From the NCBI RefSeq assembly GCF_013304445.1, contig NZ_JAAITA010000007.1, positions 1-64,000 of the forward strand: DNA of 64,000 nucleotides, read 5' to 3'. Origin of the DNA: Blautia hansenii (GTDB taxonomy: Bacteria > Bacillota > Clostridia > Lachnospirales > Lachnospiraceae). Shown here piece after piece: positions 52,627 through 63,148 of the stretch. The notes beneath the pieces were generated by a model that saw only the letters and a program-made list of their open reading frames with translations, ran no database searches and was not told the origin of the DNA. A program made the translations under genes and the position numbers. How positions within the stretch are numbered: position 1 is the first letter of the stretch; each line of letters begins with the position of its first letter.

Positions 52627-53965
52627 GCTGAATTTTTACCGGAAGGCAGAGGATATTTTTGAGTGTTACAAGGAAGAAAATATGGCGATTTTTCTGGATT
52701 CTTCCCTGGAAAACCAACTGGGGCAGTATTCCGTTATCGGTCTGAATCCGTATCTGATTTTAAAAGAAGAAGACGGCACTTTTTATGAAAATGGGAAGCC
52801 TCAGAAGGGTACACTGGAGACTGCTTTAAAGGGATATCTGGAAAAATACCGGGAGGAAAATTCCACACATCTGCCGCTGGTTTCCGGGGCATTGGGGTAT
52901 TTTTCCTATGATTACGGCAGGAAATTTGAGCAGATAGAAAGCCGCCACGAAAAGAAGCTGGATATCCCGGAGGCTTTGTTTGTGTTCTATGACTTCCTTA
53001 TTATAGAGGACAAGCAGGAGAAAACTTTGTATCTCACGGCCAGAGGCGAGACAGAAGATGCAGATCAGGGCATTTGCCGTCTGGAGGCGGAAATACGAAG
53101 TTGTACTCCCGCCGTGAAACCGGCAAAACACAGTCAGCTTGCTGCCTTTTCTCCGAACTTTACAAAAGAAGACTATAAGCAGGCCATTGACCGAATGATT
53201 TCCTATATCATAGAGGGAGACATTTACATTGCCAATATGACCCAGCAGCTGACGGTGGACAGTCAAAAAGAGCCTTACGAAGTGTACCGCTATCTGCGGA
53301 CGCACAATCCCGCACCCTTTGGGGGATTTTTTCAATGCGGGGATTTCCAGGTGGTCAGCGCTTCGCCGGAGCGGTTCATGCAGGTGAAAGACGGACAAAT
53401 CGAAACACGTCCCATTAAGGGAACCAGAAAGCGGGGAGAGACGCCCCGGGAAGATGCCAGTCTGAAAGAAGAACTGAAAAATTCTGCCAAGGACCGCAGC
53501 GAACTGCTGATGATTGTGGACTTGGAGAGAAATGATTTGAACCATGTGTGCCAGTCGGGCAGCGTGCAGGTGACGGAACACTTTGCAGTGGAAACTTATG
53601 CCACAGTCTTTCATCTGGTTACAACCATTGTGGGAAAATTAAAGGAGGGACTCGGCGCGGCAGATTCTATTCCCGCAGCTTTTCCCGGCGGTTCCATTAC
53701 CGGAGCGCCCAAAATCCGAGCCATGGAAATTATTGACGAACTGGAGCATGACCGACGCAACCTTTACACCGGTTCTATGGGATATTTTTCTTTTGACGGA
53801 AACTGCGATTTGAATATTGTCATCCGCACAGCTATTCATAAGGACAACCGATATTATCTGGGAGTGGGAGGCGGTATTACCTGCGAATCGGATTTGGAAT
53901 TTGAATACGAAGAAACTTTGCAGAAAGCAAGGGCAGTATTGGAAGCACTTTGGGAGGAAGCATAG
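52607..53965 (+). CDS. pabB: Aminodeoxychorismate synthase component I
   Basis: 452 residues. The chorismate-binding domain has the PIKGT motif with Lys271, which marks PabB; anthranilate synthase has Ala there. Other blocks are ELLMIVDLERNDLN, FPGGSITGAPKIRAMEII and GVGGGITCESD. The N-terminal 170 residues are the usual regulatory half. It makes aminodeoxychorismate with PabA. The gene overlaps pabA and abuts pabC without a gap. Confidence 0.94.
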   Translation: MKTKVYKLNFYRKAEDIFECYKEENMAIFLDSSLENQLGQYSVIGLNPYLILKEEDGTFYENGKPQKGTLETALKGYLEKYREENSTHLPLVSGALGYFSYDYGRKFEQIESRHEKKLDIPEALFVFYDFLIIEDKQEKTLYLTARGETEDADQGICRLEAEIRSCTPAVKPAKHSQLAAFSPNFTKEDYKQAIDRMISYIIEGDIYIANMTQQLTVDSQKEPYEVYRYLRTHNPAPFGGFFQCGDFQVVSASPERFMQVKDGQIETRPIKGTRKRGETPREDASLKEELKNSAKDRSELLMIVDLERNDLNHVCQSGSVQVTEHFAVETYATVFHLVTTIVGKLKEGLGAADSIPAAFPGGSITGAPKIRAMEIIDELEHDRRNLYTGSMGYFSFDGNCDLNIVIRTAIHKDNRYYLGVGGGITCESDLEFEYEETLQKARAVLEALWEEA

Positions 53966-54697
53966 ATGTTTACAGCAGATGAGGGATATTATTTTGGCCT
54001 GGGGGCATTTGAAACCATAGCCGTAGAAGAGGGAAAACCTGTTTTTCTGGAAGAGCATTACCAGCGTCTTTTGCAGGCTTTGCAGTTTTTTGAATTGCAG
54101 GTGGATTTTGAAAAAATTCAGCAAAAGGTGCAGGAAGCCCTTGGGGAAGAGCCGGTGAAAATCGGGAGAAAGGTGCTGAAAATCACGGTTTCCCAGAAAA
54201 ATATAGTAGTGAGCACAAGGGAAAATACTTATAGGGAGGAGGACTACAGGCAGGGATTTACCGCAGCATACGCAAAAATCCGCAGAAATGAAACCTCCCC
54301 GCTGACGTATCACAAAACGCTAAATTACGGAGACTGTATTCTGGAAAAACGCAGGGCAAAAGCCCAGGGAATTCAGGAACCTGTCTTTTTGAATACCAGA
54401 GGCGAAATCGCAGAGGGGGCTGTCTCCAATGTGTTTTTCGTCAAAGACGGACAAATCATGGCGCCGCCCCTGTCCTGTGGTATGCTGCCGGGGATTCTGC
54501 GGCAGTATTTGTATCAGAACTACGAAATCCATGAGCGGATAATTTTGCCCGGGCAGGTGCCGGAGTTTCAGGAAATGTTTGTGACGAACTCTTTGCTTGG
54601 AATTATGCCCGTGAGACAGATGGAGGATTTTGTATTTCCAAGTATGGAGACGGGGCGGAGGTTGAGGGAAGAGTACCGCAGCCGCTATGTTCTCTAG
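53966..54697 (+). CDS. pabC: 4-amino-4-deoxychorismate lyase (class IV aminotransferase fold)
   Basis: 243 residues. The PLP lysine is Lys117 in TYHKTLNYG. The fold-type IV motifs AEGAVSNVFFVKDG and MLPGILRQ are present, with MFVTNSLLGIMPV near the end. It releases pyruvate to give p-aminobenzoate. Immediately after pabB with no spacer, it completes a pabA-pabB-pabC operon. Confidence 0.9.
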   Translation: MFTADEGYYFGLGAFETIAVEEGKPVFLEEHYQRLLQALQFFELQVDFEKIQQKVQEALGEEPVKIGRKVLKITVSQKNIVVSTRENTYREEDYRQGFTAAYAKIRRNETSPLTYHKTLNYGDCILEKRRAKAQGIQEPVFLNTRGEIAEGAVSNVFFVKDGQIMAPPLSCGMLPGILRQYLYQNYEIHERIILPGQVPEFQEMFVTNSLLGIMPVRQMEDFVFPSMETGRRLREEYRSRYVL

Positions 54698-54775
54698 GAA
54701 CTGGGAAACCATGTATATCCCACATACCCCCTGCATACATTGAGTTAGAGATTTTGTCCTTGCAGGAGGTACGGC

Positions 54776-57367
54776 ATGTACGAAACTTTAACGCCCAAAG
54801 AACTGTGCAAAGCCCTGCACACAGATGAAAAAAACGGTTTGTCCGGAGCGGAAGCAGAGAAGCGCCTCCAGCGGGATGGCCAAAATGTGCTGAAAAAAGC
54901 CAAAGAGCAGACCGTATGGGATATGATACAGGAACAGATAAACGACCCCATGATTTTCATTCTCTTCATTGCTGCTTCCATTTCCATACTGCTGCGGGAA
55001 TTCAGCGATACGGGAATTATCCTGGCAGTCATTGCCTTAAATACCACGGTAGGAGTCATACAGGAAGGGAAAGCCAGGAAAGCCATGGAGGCGCTGAAAA
55101 AGATGACAGCGCCCTCTGCCATTGTCAAAAGAGACGGCGTGTATCAGAAAATTCCTGCCGCCCGGCTGGTAAAAGGAGACGTGGTACAGCTAAAAGCCGG
55201 AAATCAGGTGCCCGCAGACCTTCGCCTTTTGCAGGTACAAGGGCTCTCCGTGAATGAATCTGCCCTTACAGGAGAATCCCTGCCGGTTGCAAAGACAGCG
55301 GCAGCCATGAGACCGGACCTTCCGGCTGCAGAGAAGCGAAACATGGTTTATATGTCCTGTGAAATTATGAAAGGCAGTGGAGAAGGCATTGTGACGGCCA
55401 CGGGCATGGACACGGAACTGGGCAAAATTGCGGGTATGATTAACGAGGTTACCGGAGAACTGACGCCGCTGCAGAAACGACTGGGTGACCTGGGGAAACT
55501 GCTGAGCATTGTGGCAGTGGTTCTGTGTGCGGCGCTGTTTCTTTTGGGGCTGGTGCAGCACAGAAATCTCCTGCAAATGCTTCTCCTTGCCATTTCCCTT
55601 GCTGTGGCGGCCATTCCTGAAGGTCTGCCTGCGGTGGTTACCATTGTTCTGGCGCTGGGAGTGGCCCGCATGGTAAAGGTGAATACCATTATCCGCAAGC
55701 TGCCCGCAGTGGAAACATTGGGTTCCGTAGGTGTGGTGTGTTCAGATAAAACAGGAACCCTGACGGAAAATAAGATGAAAGTTACGGCTCTTTATGCCAA
55801 TGATATCATTCTGCCTTTGTCCAGAGTGCGGAAACGGGAATTTCCCAGACTGTTGGAAGGCTTTCTTCTATGTAATAACAGTATGCTGGGAGAACAGGAA
55901 ATCGGTGATGCCACAGAACTGGCGCTTCTGCATATGGGGAAAGAACTGGGCTATGACCGGGAACGCCTTTTGCAGCAATATCCCCGAACTTTTGAAATCC
56001 CTTTTGATTCCGAAAAAAAATATATGGCAAGCGTACACAGAACGGGCGGCTATGAAACGGTTTATGTCAAAGGCGCCTGCGACTATATTCTGGAGAAATG
56101 CGCCTTTGTGGAACTGCGGGATGGGACAGAGCCAATGACCCAGGCAAGAAGAATGAAAATCCGTATGGCAATGGAAAGTATGGCAAGAGACGGACTTCGG
56201 GTGCTGGCTCTGGCCTATCGTGAACGGGTTTTGGAAAAGACAGAAAAAGGACTTGCCGGAAATCTGATTTTTGCAGGAATGGCAGGTATGATTGACCCGC
56301 CCAGAAAGGAAACGGCCCAGTCCGTGAAGACGTTGAAGCAGGCAGGAGTACAGGTCGCCATGATTACCGGAGATTACAAGGACACAGCCTTTGCCATAGC
56401 CCGGAAGACGGGAATTGCCCAATCTATGGACCAGTGCATTACGGGACAGGAACTGGATGAAATGACCGAAGAGGAATTTGCCGCAAAAATGAAAAATATC
56501 CGTGTCTTTGCCAGAGTAACCCCTGCCCATAAGGTAAAAATTGTACAGAGATTCCGAAGAGGAGGAGAAATCGTAGCCATGACCGGGGATGGCGTCAATG
56601 ATGCGCCTTCTCTCCAGGCGGCGGATATCGGGATTGCCATGGGAAAAAGCGGCACGGACGTGGCAAAAAACGCCGCAGACATGATACTGACGGACGACAA
56701 TTTTTCTACCATAGAAAAGGCCATGGAAGAGGGACGGAGCATTTATGTAAACATTAAAAAATCCATTCTCTTTCTGCTGTCCTCCAATTTTGGGGAAATT
56801 ATTACCATGTTTGCCGCAGTTTGCCTGGGACTGCCTACGCCCCTGAAAGCCTGCCACATTCTCTGGGTCAATCTGATTACAGATTCGCTCCCGGCCCTGG
56901 CTCTTGGCGTGGACAAAAACGATGCCAAAGCCCTGATGGAAGAAAGTCCCCGAAATCCCCAGGAAGGGCTTTTTGCTCATGGCGGCTGGCTGTTTACTGT
57001 GTTTTACGGATTTCTCATAGCGGGCATTACCCTGTATGCCTTTTACAAAGGAGGGCAGACCTATGCCTTTACTGTGCTTGGAGTTTCCCAGCTTTTCCAT
57101 GCCATTGGCATGAGAGATAAGAATAAATCCATTTTTTCCATGAATCATCTGGAAAATCCCTTTATGATTCTTGCATTCTGCCTGGGGCTGGCGCTCCAGC
57201 TTATGGTGACGGAAATTCCCTGCTTCGTGCAGGCCTTTGGAACCGTGCGCCTGTCCTGGGGGCAGTGGCAATTTCTTCTGGGACTCTCCGCAGTACCGCT
57301 TCTGATGCATGAACTTCTGCTGATTCCCGGGAAATGCCTTTCGGGGCGAAAAGCGGGCAAGGACTGA
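54776..57367 (+). CDS. P2A-type cation (Ca2+) transporting ATPase
   Basis: 863 residues. It has an N-terminal cation-ATPase domain, TGES in the actuator, the ion-site motif [12 protein letters not shown] in helix 4, phospho-acceptor Asp324 ([11 protein letters not shown]), [11 protein letters not shown] in the nucleotide domain, and the hinge [13 protein letters not shown]. Helix 6 carries [16 protein letters not shown]. The family normally pumps Ca2+ (sometimes Mn2+ or Na+) out of the cell. It stands alone with GGAGG before ATG 54776. Confidence 0.92.
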   Translation: MYETLTPKELCKALHTDEKNGLSGAEAEKRLQRDGQNVLKKAKEQTVWDMIQEQINDPMIFILFIAASISILLREFSDTGIILAVIALNTTVGVIQEGKARKAMEALKKMTAPSAIVKRDGVYQKIPAARLVKGDVVQLKAGNQVPADLRLLQVQGLSVNESALTGESLPVAKTAAAMRPDLPAAEKRNMVYMSCEIMKGSGEGIVTATGMDTELGKIAGMINEVTGELTPLQKRLGDLGKLLSIVAVVLCAALFLLGLVQHRNLLQMLLLAISLAVAAIPEGLPAVVTIVLALGVARMVKVNTIIRKLPAVETLGSVGVVCSDKTGTLTENKMKVTALYANDIILPLSRVRKREFPRLLEGFLLCNNSMLGEQEIGDATELALLHMGKELGYDRERLLQQYPRTFEIPFDSEKKYMASVHRTGGYETVYVKGACDYILEKCAFVELRDGTEPMTQARRMKIRMAMESMARDGLRVLALAYRERVLEKTEKGLAGNLIFAGMAGMIDPPRKETAQSVKTLKQAGVQVAMITGDYKDTAFAIARKTGIAQSMDQCITGQELDEMTEEEFAAKMKNIRVFARVTPAHKVKIVQRFRRGGEIVAMTGDGVNDAPSLQAADIGIAMGKSGTDVAKNAADMILTDDNFSTIEKAMEEGRSIYVNIKKSILFLLSSNFGEIITMFAAVCLGLPTPLKACHILWVNLITDSLPALALGVDKNDAKALMEESPRNPQEGLFAHGGWLFTVFYGFLIAGITLYAFYKGGQTYAFTVLGVSQLFHAIGMRDKNKSIFSMNHLENPFMILAFCLGLALQLMVTEIPCFVQAFGTVRLSWGQWQFLLGLSAVPLLMHELLLIPGKCLSGRKAGKD

Positions 57368-57487
57368 AAAACGTTGCTAATACTTTATTATCCTAAATAA
57401 AATGCAGGCGTAAGTACAAAAAATTGCATATATAAAAAGTTGGCAAGGCATTTATTGGGTGGAATACGACAAAAATGCAGGAAGTGC

Positions 57488-57517
57488 TTGACACAAAGTC
57501 ATATATTGGCATACAAT
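57488..57517 (+). promoter_or_regulatory. Sigma-A-type promoter of the aminotransferase gene
   Basis: Perfect TTGACA (57488-57493), 18-base spacer, TACAAT (57512-57517), about 40 bases before the start codon. This is the strongest -35 seen in the window. Confidence 0.8.
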
Positions 57518-57557
57518 AGGAAGCAACGAATGAAAATAAAATGCCGGGAGGAGAGCC

Positions 57558-58850
57558 ATGACATCTTACAGAGAACTTAGTCAGGAACAGTTGCAGGCCA
57601 TGAAAGCCGATTTAGAAATGCAGTTTGAAGAAGTGAAAGCAAAAGGATTAAACCTTGATATGTCCAGAGGAAAACCGTCCAAGCAGCAGTTAGAGCTTGC
57701 CATGGATATGCTGGAAGAACTGAAAAGCACCGATAAGCTGAAATGCGAAGCAGGAATTGACTGCCGTAACTACGGACTTTTGGACGGAATACCGGAAGCA
57801 AGACGCCTGTTAGGTGAAATGACAGAAGTACCCCCCGAAAACATTATTATTTTCGGAAATTCCAGTCTGAACGTGATGTTTGACACCATTTCCCGCTCCA
57901 TGACTCATGGTGTATGCGGAAGCACTCCTTGGTGCAAGCTGGATAAGGTGAAATTTCTCTGTCCGGTCCCTGGATATGACCGTCACTTCCGTATTACGGA
58001 ATACTTTGGAATTGAAATGATTAACGTGCCTATGACACCGGAAGGTCCGGATATGGATATGGTAGAAGAACTGGTAAGCACAGACCCGGCTATTAAGGGA
58101 ATCTGGTGTGTGCCGAAATATTCCAATCCGCAGGGATATACCTATTCCACAGACACAGTGAAGCGGTTTGCAAGGCTGAAACCGGCAGCAGAAGACTTCC
58201 GTATCTTCTGGGATAATGCATACTGTATTCACCATTTATATGACGACAAACAGGACTTCCTTCTGGAACTTCTGTATGAATGTGAAAAAGCAGGAAATCC
58301 GGATATGGTTTACAAATTTGTTTCCACATCCAAAGTCAGCTTCCCGGGTTCCGGTATTGCGGCGGTAGCTGCTTCTCAGAGAAACCTGGATGATTTCCGG
58401 AAACATATGTCTGTGCAGACCATTGGACACGACAAGATTAACCAGCTTCGTCATGTGCGCTTTTTCGGCGGCATTGTAGGTATGCACAAGCACATGAAAA
58501 AACATGCGGAAATTCTCCGTCCTAAATTTGAAATCGTAGAGCATACACTGGAGAAAGAACTGCAGGGAGCAGAAATCGGTACCTGGACCGCTCCGAGAGG
58601 CGGATATTTTATCTCCTTTGAGTCCATGGACGGCTGTGCGAAGAAGATTATTGCAAAGGCAGCGGAAGCAGGCGTGAAGATGACAGACGCAGGAGCTACG
58701 TATCCGTACGGAAACGACCCTCATGACAGCAATATTCGTATTGCGCCAAGTTTCCCGACTGTGGAAGAGTTGAAGCTGGCTACAGAAATTTTTGTGCTCA
58801 GCGTGAAACTGGTGAGCATTGAGAAGATTTTAGAAGAGATGGCGGCATAA
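57558..58850 (+). CDS. Aspartate aminotransferase, class Ic
   Basis: 430 residues. The PLP lysine is Lys259 in STSKVSFPGSG. DMSRGKPSKQQLELAMD near the start, CVPKYSNPQGYTYS and FFGGIVGMHKHMKKHA are characteristic of the Ic subgroup (PF12897, formerly annotated as MocR-like or GntR-type aminotransferase). It lacks any DNA-binding domain, so it is an enzyme only. It probably interconverts aspartate/2-oxoglutarate and oxaloacetate/glutamate. It has its own strong promoter and a downstream terminator. Confidence 0.9.
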   Translation: MTSYRELSQEQLQAMKADLEMQFEEVKAKGLNLDMSRGKPSKQQLELAMDMLEELKSTDKLKCEAGIDCRNYGLLDGIPEARRLLGEMTEVPPENIIIFGNSSLNVMFDTISRSMTHGVCGSTPWCKLDKVKFLCPVPGYDRHFRITEYFGIEMINVPMTPEGPDMDMVEELVSTDPAIKGIWCVPKYSNPQGYTYSTDTVKRFARLKPAAEDFRIFWDNAYCIHHLYDDKQDFLLELLYECEKAGNPDMVYKFVSTSKVSFPGSGIAAVAASQRNLDDFRKHMSVQTIGHDKINQLRHVRFFGGIVGMHKHMKKHAEILRPKFEIVEHTLEKELQGAEIGTWTAPRGGYFISFESMDGCAKKIIAKAAEAGVKMTDAGATYPYGNDPHDSNIRIAPSFPTVEELKLATEIFVLSVKLVSIEKILEEMAA

Positions 58851-58875
58851 AGAGAAGAGAGCAGCAGAGAAGAAC

Positions 58876-58914
58876 CCCCCCGTGAGTTTGTACCTCATGG
58901 GGGCTTTTCCTTAA
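58876..58914 (+). terminator. Intrinsic terminator after the aminotransferase gene
   Basis: A C-rich arm ending GTGAG (58876-58886) pairs with CTCATGGGGG, with one G-T wobble, and is followed by CTTTTCCTT. Confidence 0.8.
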
Positions 58915-58987
58915 CTCCAATGTATTGCACAGTCCACCAGATGATAAGTAATAATAAGACCAATCAGGAATTTCAGCACTCTTCATA

Positions 58988-59016
58988 TTGGTATATCCGG
59001 AAAAATGTGTTATACT
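58988..59016 (+). promoter_or_regulatory. Sigma-A-type promoter of the L,D-transpeptidase gene
   Basis: TTGGTA (58988-58993), 17-base spacer, TATACT (59011-59016), with TG just upstream of the -10, 35 bases before the start codon. Confidence 0.65.
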
Positions 59017-59050
59017 GAAACGCACAGAAAGAAATAAGGGGTAGATAAAT

Positions 59051-60454
59051 ATGGCAAAAAAGAAAACAAAGAAACGCAACTATAAAAAAGCCAAGAAAAT
59101 CGTGCTGGGTATTCTGATTGCCTATATTGTAGTGCTGGCAGTTGTTTACGCAGGCGGAGTGTTCTATTATTCCGGGCACTTTTATCCCGGCTCTAAGATT
59201 AACGGGCTAGACAGCGCCGGAAAGACTGTAGAAGAGGTGGAACGTGATATAGAAGGCCAGATTGCCTCCTATGAATTGGTAATTCAGGAGCGGGAGGACA
59301 AGACGGAAAGTATTACAGCATCCCAAATCCGGATGAAATACGAAAATGACGGCACTGTGAAAAAATTGAAAAAGCAGCAGAATCCATTTACCTGGTTTTT
59401 GTCCTTTGCACATCAAAAGGATTATACCATGTCAGCAGCAACTTCTTACAGTGAAGAGGCGCTGAACCAGGCTGTAGAAGCTCTGGATTGCATGCAGGAC
59501 GCCAATATGGTGAAGCCTGTGGACGCACATCTGGAAGTTACGGAAAACGGCTATGAAATCATTCCGGAAACCCAGGGTACAGAACTTGACAAGGATAAGG
59601 TGAAGGAAGCTGTCAAAAATGCCATTGAAAGCGGCGCACAGGAGGTTAATCTGGACGAAGCAGGCTGCTATACAAGCCCTTCTGTTCTAAGTACAGATGA
59701 AAACCTGGCAAAAGAGAGAAACCAGGGAAATGCATTCCTGAATGTAACGGTGACTGTGGATTTTGCAGACCGTCAGGAAGTTATCAATAAAGATGTAATG
59801 AAAGACTGGCTCACAACAGATGACAGCGGAAATGTAACATTAGATGAAGCCAAGGTGAAGGAATATGTGCAGCAGTTGAAATATAAGTACGATACCTTCG
59901 GAAGTTCCCGTCAGTTTAAGACAGCTACGGGAGAGACCATTACCGTATCGGGAGGGGATTACGGCTGGCTTATTGCACCTAATGACACTACTGCGAAAAT
60001 TATCGAAGCAATCAAAAGCGGACAGTCCCAGACCATTGAGCCGGAATACACTTATACCGGCTACCACAGAGAGACAGATGAAATCGGCAATACCTATGTA
60101 GAAATCAGTCTCTCCAAGCAGCATATGTGGTTCTTTAAGGACGGACAGCTTCTGGTAGATACCGATGTGGTAACCGGAAATCACAACAAGGGATGGGATA
60201 CCCATACCGGTGTATACGCCATTATGTACAAAGAGCGTGACGCAACTCTGGTAGGAGAAGACTACAGTTCTCCGGTAAAATACTGGATGCCGTTCTATGC
60301 CAATACGGGTATTCATGACGCAAGCTGGAGAAGCAGCTTCGGCGGTTCGGAGTATCTGAACAATGGTTCCCACGGTTGTGTGAATACACCGCCTGCCAAT
60401 GCAGAAAAGATTTTCAATAACATTGAAAAAGGGGTTCCCGTAGTGGTATATTGA
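59051..60454 (+). CDS. L,D-transpeptidase (YkuD) with peptidoglycan-binding region
   Basis: 467 residues. A basic N-terminus and a signal anchor (about 18-40) are followed by a PG_binding_4-type region (about 55-320). The YkuD domain (about 340-467) has His441 and catalytic Cys443 in GSHGCVNTP. It would make 3-3 cross-links, or attach proteins, outside the membrane. It stands directly before ddl and murF. Confidence 0.92.
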   Translation: MAKKKTKKRNYKKAKKIVLGILIAYIVVLAVVYAGGVFYYSGHFYPGSKINGLDSAGKTVEEVERDIEGQIASYELVIQEREDKTESITASQIRMKYENDGTVKKLKKQQNPFTWFLSFAHQKDYTMSAATSYSEEALNQAVEALDCMQDANMVKPVDAHLEVTENGYEIIPETQGTELDKDKVKEAVKNAIESGAQEVNLDEAGCYTSPSVLSTDENLAKERNQGNAFLNVTVTVDFADRQEVINKDVMKDWLTTDDSGNVTLDEAKVKEYVQQLKYKYDTFGSSRQFKTATGETITVSGGDYGWLIAPNDTTAKIIEAIKSGQSQTIEPEYTYTGYHRETDEIGNTYVEISLSKQHMWFFKDGQLLVDTDVVTGNHNKGWDTHTGVYAIMYKERDATLVGEDYSSPVKYWMPFYANTGIHDASWRSSFGGSEYLNNGSHGCVNTPPANAEKIFNNIEKGVPVVVY

Positions 60455-60500
60455 GATAGTATGCAAGCATAAGAAAAATCCAATCAAAGGAGTTTGAGAT

Positions 60501-61529
60501 ATGAAGATAGTAGTTTTAGCAGGAGGAAACAGTACAGAGAGAGAGGTTTCCATTGCATCGGGACAGGGAATCTGCAAAGCCTTGAGAGAGAGAAATCACC
60601 GTGCCATTATGATTGACCCGTATTTCGGCAGAGAGACGCTGGAGGAAGATTTATTTCCGGCAGAATATGACATAGAAAAAGAAGCAGAGCAAATGCGCAG
60701 AAACAGCGCCGGACTGGAAGCAACCATGAAATCCCGCAGAGGCTTTTTTGGCCCCAATGTACTGTCGGTATGTGAAAAAGCAGACATTGTATTTCTGGCT
60801 CTTCATGGTTCCAACGGAGAGGATGGAAAGGTGCAGTCTGTGTTGGACTTAATGGGTATTAAATACACAGGCTCGAATCCTTTAAGCAGCGGCATGGCCA
60901 TGGACAAAGGCATTACGAAAATGGTATTTGAAGCCAAAGGTGTTCCTACACCAAAGGGAACCACTCTGGAAAAGGGAGACAACAGCCGTCTTACTGACTA
61001 CGGCATGGAGTTTCCGGTGGTTGTGAAACCGTGCTGCGGTGGTTCCAGTGTAGGCGTATTTATTGTAAAGAATGAGTCAGAGTATGCCCAGGCTCTTTTA
61101 GAAGCTTTTTCCTATGAGGATAAGGTGGTTGTAGAGCAGTATATTACAGGAAGAGAATTTTCTGTGGCCGTTGTGGACGGCAAGGCCTATCCGGTTATCG
61201 AAATCGCACCTCTGCAGGGCTTTTACGATTATAAAAATAAATATCAGGCAGGCTCCTGCGTGGAAACCTGTCCGGCGGAAATTTCTGCGTCACTGACAAA
61301 GGAAATGCAGCGTTATGCGGAACAGGGCTATGAAGCACTGAAACTGCAGGCCTACGCCAGACTGGACTTTATTATGGACGAAGAGGGAAATATGTACTGT
61401 CTGGAAGCGAATACTCTGCCGGGGATGACACCTACCAGCCTGATTCCTCAGGAAGCGAAAGTCATTGGAATGAATTATCCTCAGTTGTGCGAAAAACTCA
61501 TTGAGGTTTCTCTGAAAAAATATCAGTAA
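60501..61529 (+). CDS. ddl: D-alanine--D-alanine ligase
   Basis: 342 residues with ATP-grasp motifs: GGNSTEREVSIASG at the start, LHGSNGEDG, VVKPCCGGSSVGV, the omega loop FYDYKNKYQAGS, and LEANTLPGMTPTSL at the end. The Tyr-containing FYDY loop indicates D-Ala-D-Ala rather than D-Ala-D-Lac specificity. It supplies the dipeptide used by MurF, whose gene is 13 bases downstream. Confidence 0.95.
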   Translation: MKIVVLAGGNSTEREVSIASGQGICKALRERNHRAIMIDPYFGRETLEEDLFPAEYDIEKEAEQMRRNSAGLEATMKSRRGFFGPNVLSVCEKADIVFLALHGSNGEDGKVQSVLDLMGIKYTGSNPLSSGMAMDKGITKMVFEAKGVPTPKGTTLEKGDNSRLTDYGMEFPVVVKPCCGGSSVGVFIVKNESEYAQALLEAFSYEDKVVVEQYITGREFSVAVVDGKAYPVIEIAPLQGFYDYKNKYQAGSCVETCPAEISASLTKEMQRYAEQGYEALKLQAYARLDFIMDEEGNMYCLEANTLPGMTPTSLIPQEAKVIGMNYPQLCEKLIEVSLKKYQ

Positions 61530-61542
61530 GGGGGCATAAGCC

Positions 61543-62919
61543 ATGAAAAATCTCACGTTAGAGCACATCGCAGAAGCCTGCGGCGGCATTTACCGGGGAA
61601 CAGAGGAGCAGAAAAAAGAGGAAGTTACCTGTATCTTTACGGACAGCAGAAAAGCAGAAAAGGGCGGTCTTTTCGTACCCATTAAAGGAGCCAGAGCGGA
61701 CGGACACGCTTTCATTGAGCAGGTCATGAAGCAGGGAGCCCTGGCCACATTGTCAGAAAAGGATTTGGGAGAGCAGCCCTATCCCTATATTCAGGTGAAG
61801 TCTTCCCTTACCGCAGTGAAAGACATTGCAGAATATTATCTGAAACAGCTTTCTGTTCCCGTTGTGGGAATTACGGGAAGCGTGGGAAAGACCAGCACAA
61901 AGGAAATGATTGCAGCCGTTCTTTCTCAGAAATACAATACACTGAAGACCCAGGGGAATTTTAACAATGAGCTGGGACTTCCACTGACGGTATTCCGACT
62001 GCGGGATGAGCATGAAATGGCAGTGCTGGAAATGGGTATCAGCGATTTTGGAGAAATGCACCGGCTGGCGAAGATTGCCAGACCGGATACTTGCGTGATT
62101 ACCAACATTGGTCTGTGTCATCTGGAATTTCTCAAATCCAGAGACGGTATTTTAAAGGCCAAGACGGAAATTTTTGATTATCTGCGGGAAGACGGTCACA
62201 TTCTTTTAAACGGAGATGACGATAAACTGGTAACCGTACAGGAAGTAAAAGGGATTCAGCCGGTATTTTTCGGGATTGAGAATCACCAGGGTATCTGGGC
62301 AGATGAAATCAAGCCGGAAGGTTTGAAGGGCATTTCCTGCCGGATTCATGCAGGTGAGGACAGTTTTGCCGTGCTCATTCCGATTCCCGGTCATCATATG
62401 GTTTACAATGCCCTTGCAGGAACAGCCGTGGGTCTGACCTATGGTTTAACCTTGGAGGAAATCAAGGCAGGAATTGAAAGTCTGCAGCCGGTCAGCGGAA
62501 GATTTCACATTATGGAAACCGACCGTTATACAGTGATAGACGACTGTTATAATGCAAATCCGGTTTCCATGCGGGCGTCTCTGGATGTACTGGCAGACGC
62601 TTTGGGCAGGAAAGTGGCGCTGCTGGGCGACATGGGAGAACTGGGGGCTGATGAAGTGGAAATGCACCGGGAGGTAGGCGAATACGCGGTGTCCAAAGAC
62701 ATTGATGTGCTGCTTTGCGTAGGTGATTTGTCTGCCCATATGGCCAATGCGGCGAAGGCGAAAGCGCCGGATAAAGAAGTGCTGCACTTTGCAGATAAAG
62801 AAGCCTTGCTGGCGCAGCTTTTCCAGATTCTAAAAAAGGGAGATACCATTCTGGTAAAGGCATCTCATTTTATGGAATTCGGTAAGCTGGTGGAAGCGCT
62901 GTCAGAGAAAACGGTTTGA
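61543..62919 (+). CDS. murF: UDP-MurNAc-tripeptide D-alanyl-D-alanine ligase
   Basis: 458 residues with three Mur-ligase domains: an N-terminal UDP-binding region with FTDSRKAEKGGLFVPIKG, the ATP loop GITGSVGKTSTKEM, the substrate segment NFNNELGLPLTVF, and a C-terminal domain with DDCYNANPVSMRASLD and LLGDMGELG. It adds D-Ala-D-Ala to the muramyl tripeptide. It is cotranscribed with ddl and possibly with the L,D-transpeptidase gene. Confidence 0.95.
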   Translation: MKNLTLEHIAEACGGIYRGTEEQKKEEVTCIFTDSRKAEKGGLFVPIKGARADGHAFIEQVMKQGALATLSEKDLGEQPYPYIQVKSSLTAVKDIAEYYLKQLSVPVVGITGSVGKTSTKEMIAAVLSQKYNTLKTQGNFNNELGLPLTVFRLRDEHEMAVLEMGISDFGEMHRLAKIARPDTCVITNIGLCHLEFLKSRDGILKAKTEIFDYLREDGHILLNGDDDKLVTVQEVKGIQPVFFGIENHQGIWADEIKPEGLKGISCRIHAGEDSFAVLIPIPGHHMVYNALAGTAVGLTYGLTLEEIKAGIESLQPVSGRFHIMETDRYTVIDDCYNANPVSMRASLDVLADALGRKVALLGDMGELGADEVEMHREVGEYAVSKDIDVLLCVGDLSAHMANAAKAKAPDKEVLHFADKEALLAQLFQILKKGDTILVKASHFMEFGKLVEALSEKTV

Positions 62920-63057
62920 AAATTTCCCTGATACAAAGTTGGATAGAAGAATTTACAAGAAGAATATTTATGTCTTTTCCATGCAGTGGTATGTTGGAGG
63001 CATAGATATTCTTTTTTTATAAAAATACATTGCGTTATGATAAATACTTTGTAATTC

Positions 63058-63086
63058 TTGCGAAATGCTTTGTTTTCTGTTATAAT
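63058..63086 (+). promoter_or_regulatory. Sigma-A-type promoter of the amino-acid symporter gene
   Basis: TTGCGA (63058-63063), 17-base spacer, TATAAT (63081-63086), 62 bases before the start. A second TATAAT at 63125-63130 lacks a good -35 and sits next to the ribosome site. Confidence 0.6.
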
Positions 63087-63148
63087 TTCAGGAGCGTGCA
63101 TGGCTGTATGGCTATGGAAGATACTATAATATAAGGAGGACATGATAT

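Noticed and set aside
55868-57310. 480-codon minus-strand open frame inside the P-type ATPase gene
   Set aside because: The plus-strand frame has every P-type ATPase motif in order, while the minus frame is Gly/His/Lys/Phe-rich low-meaning sequence without a start context.
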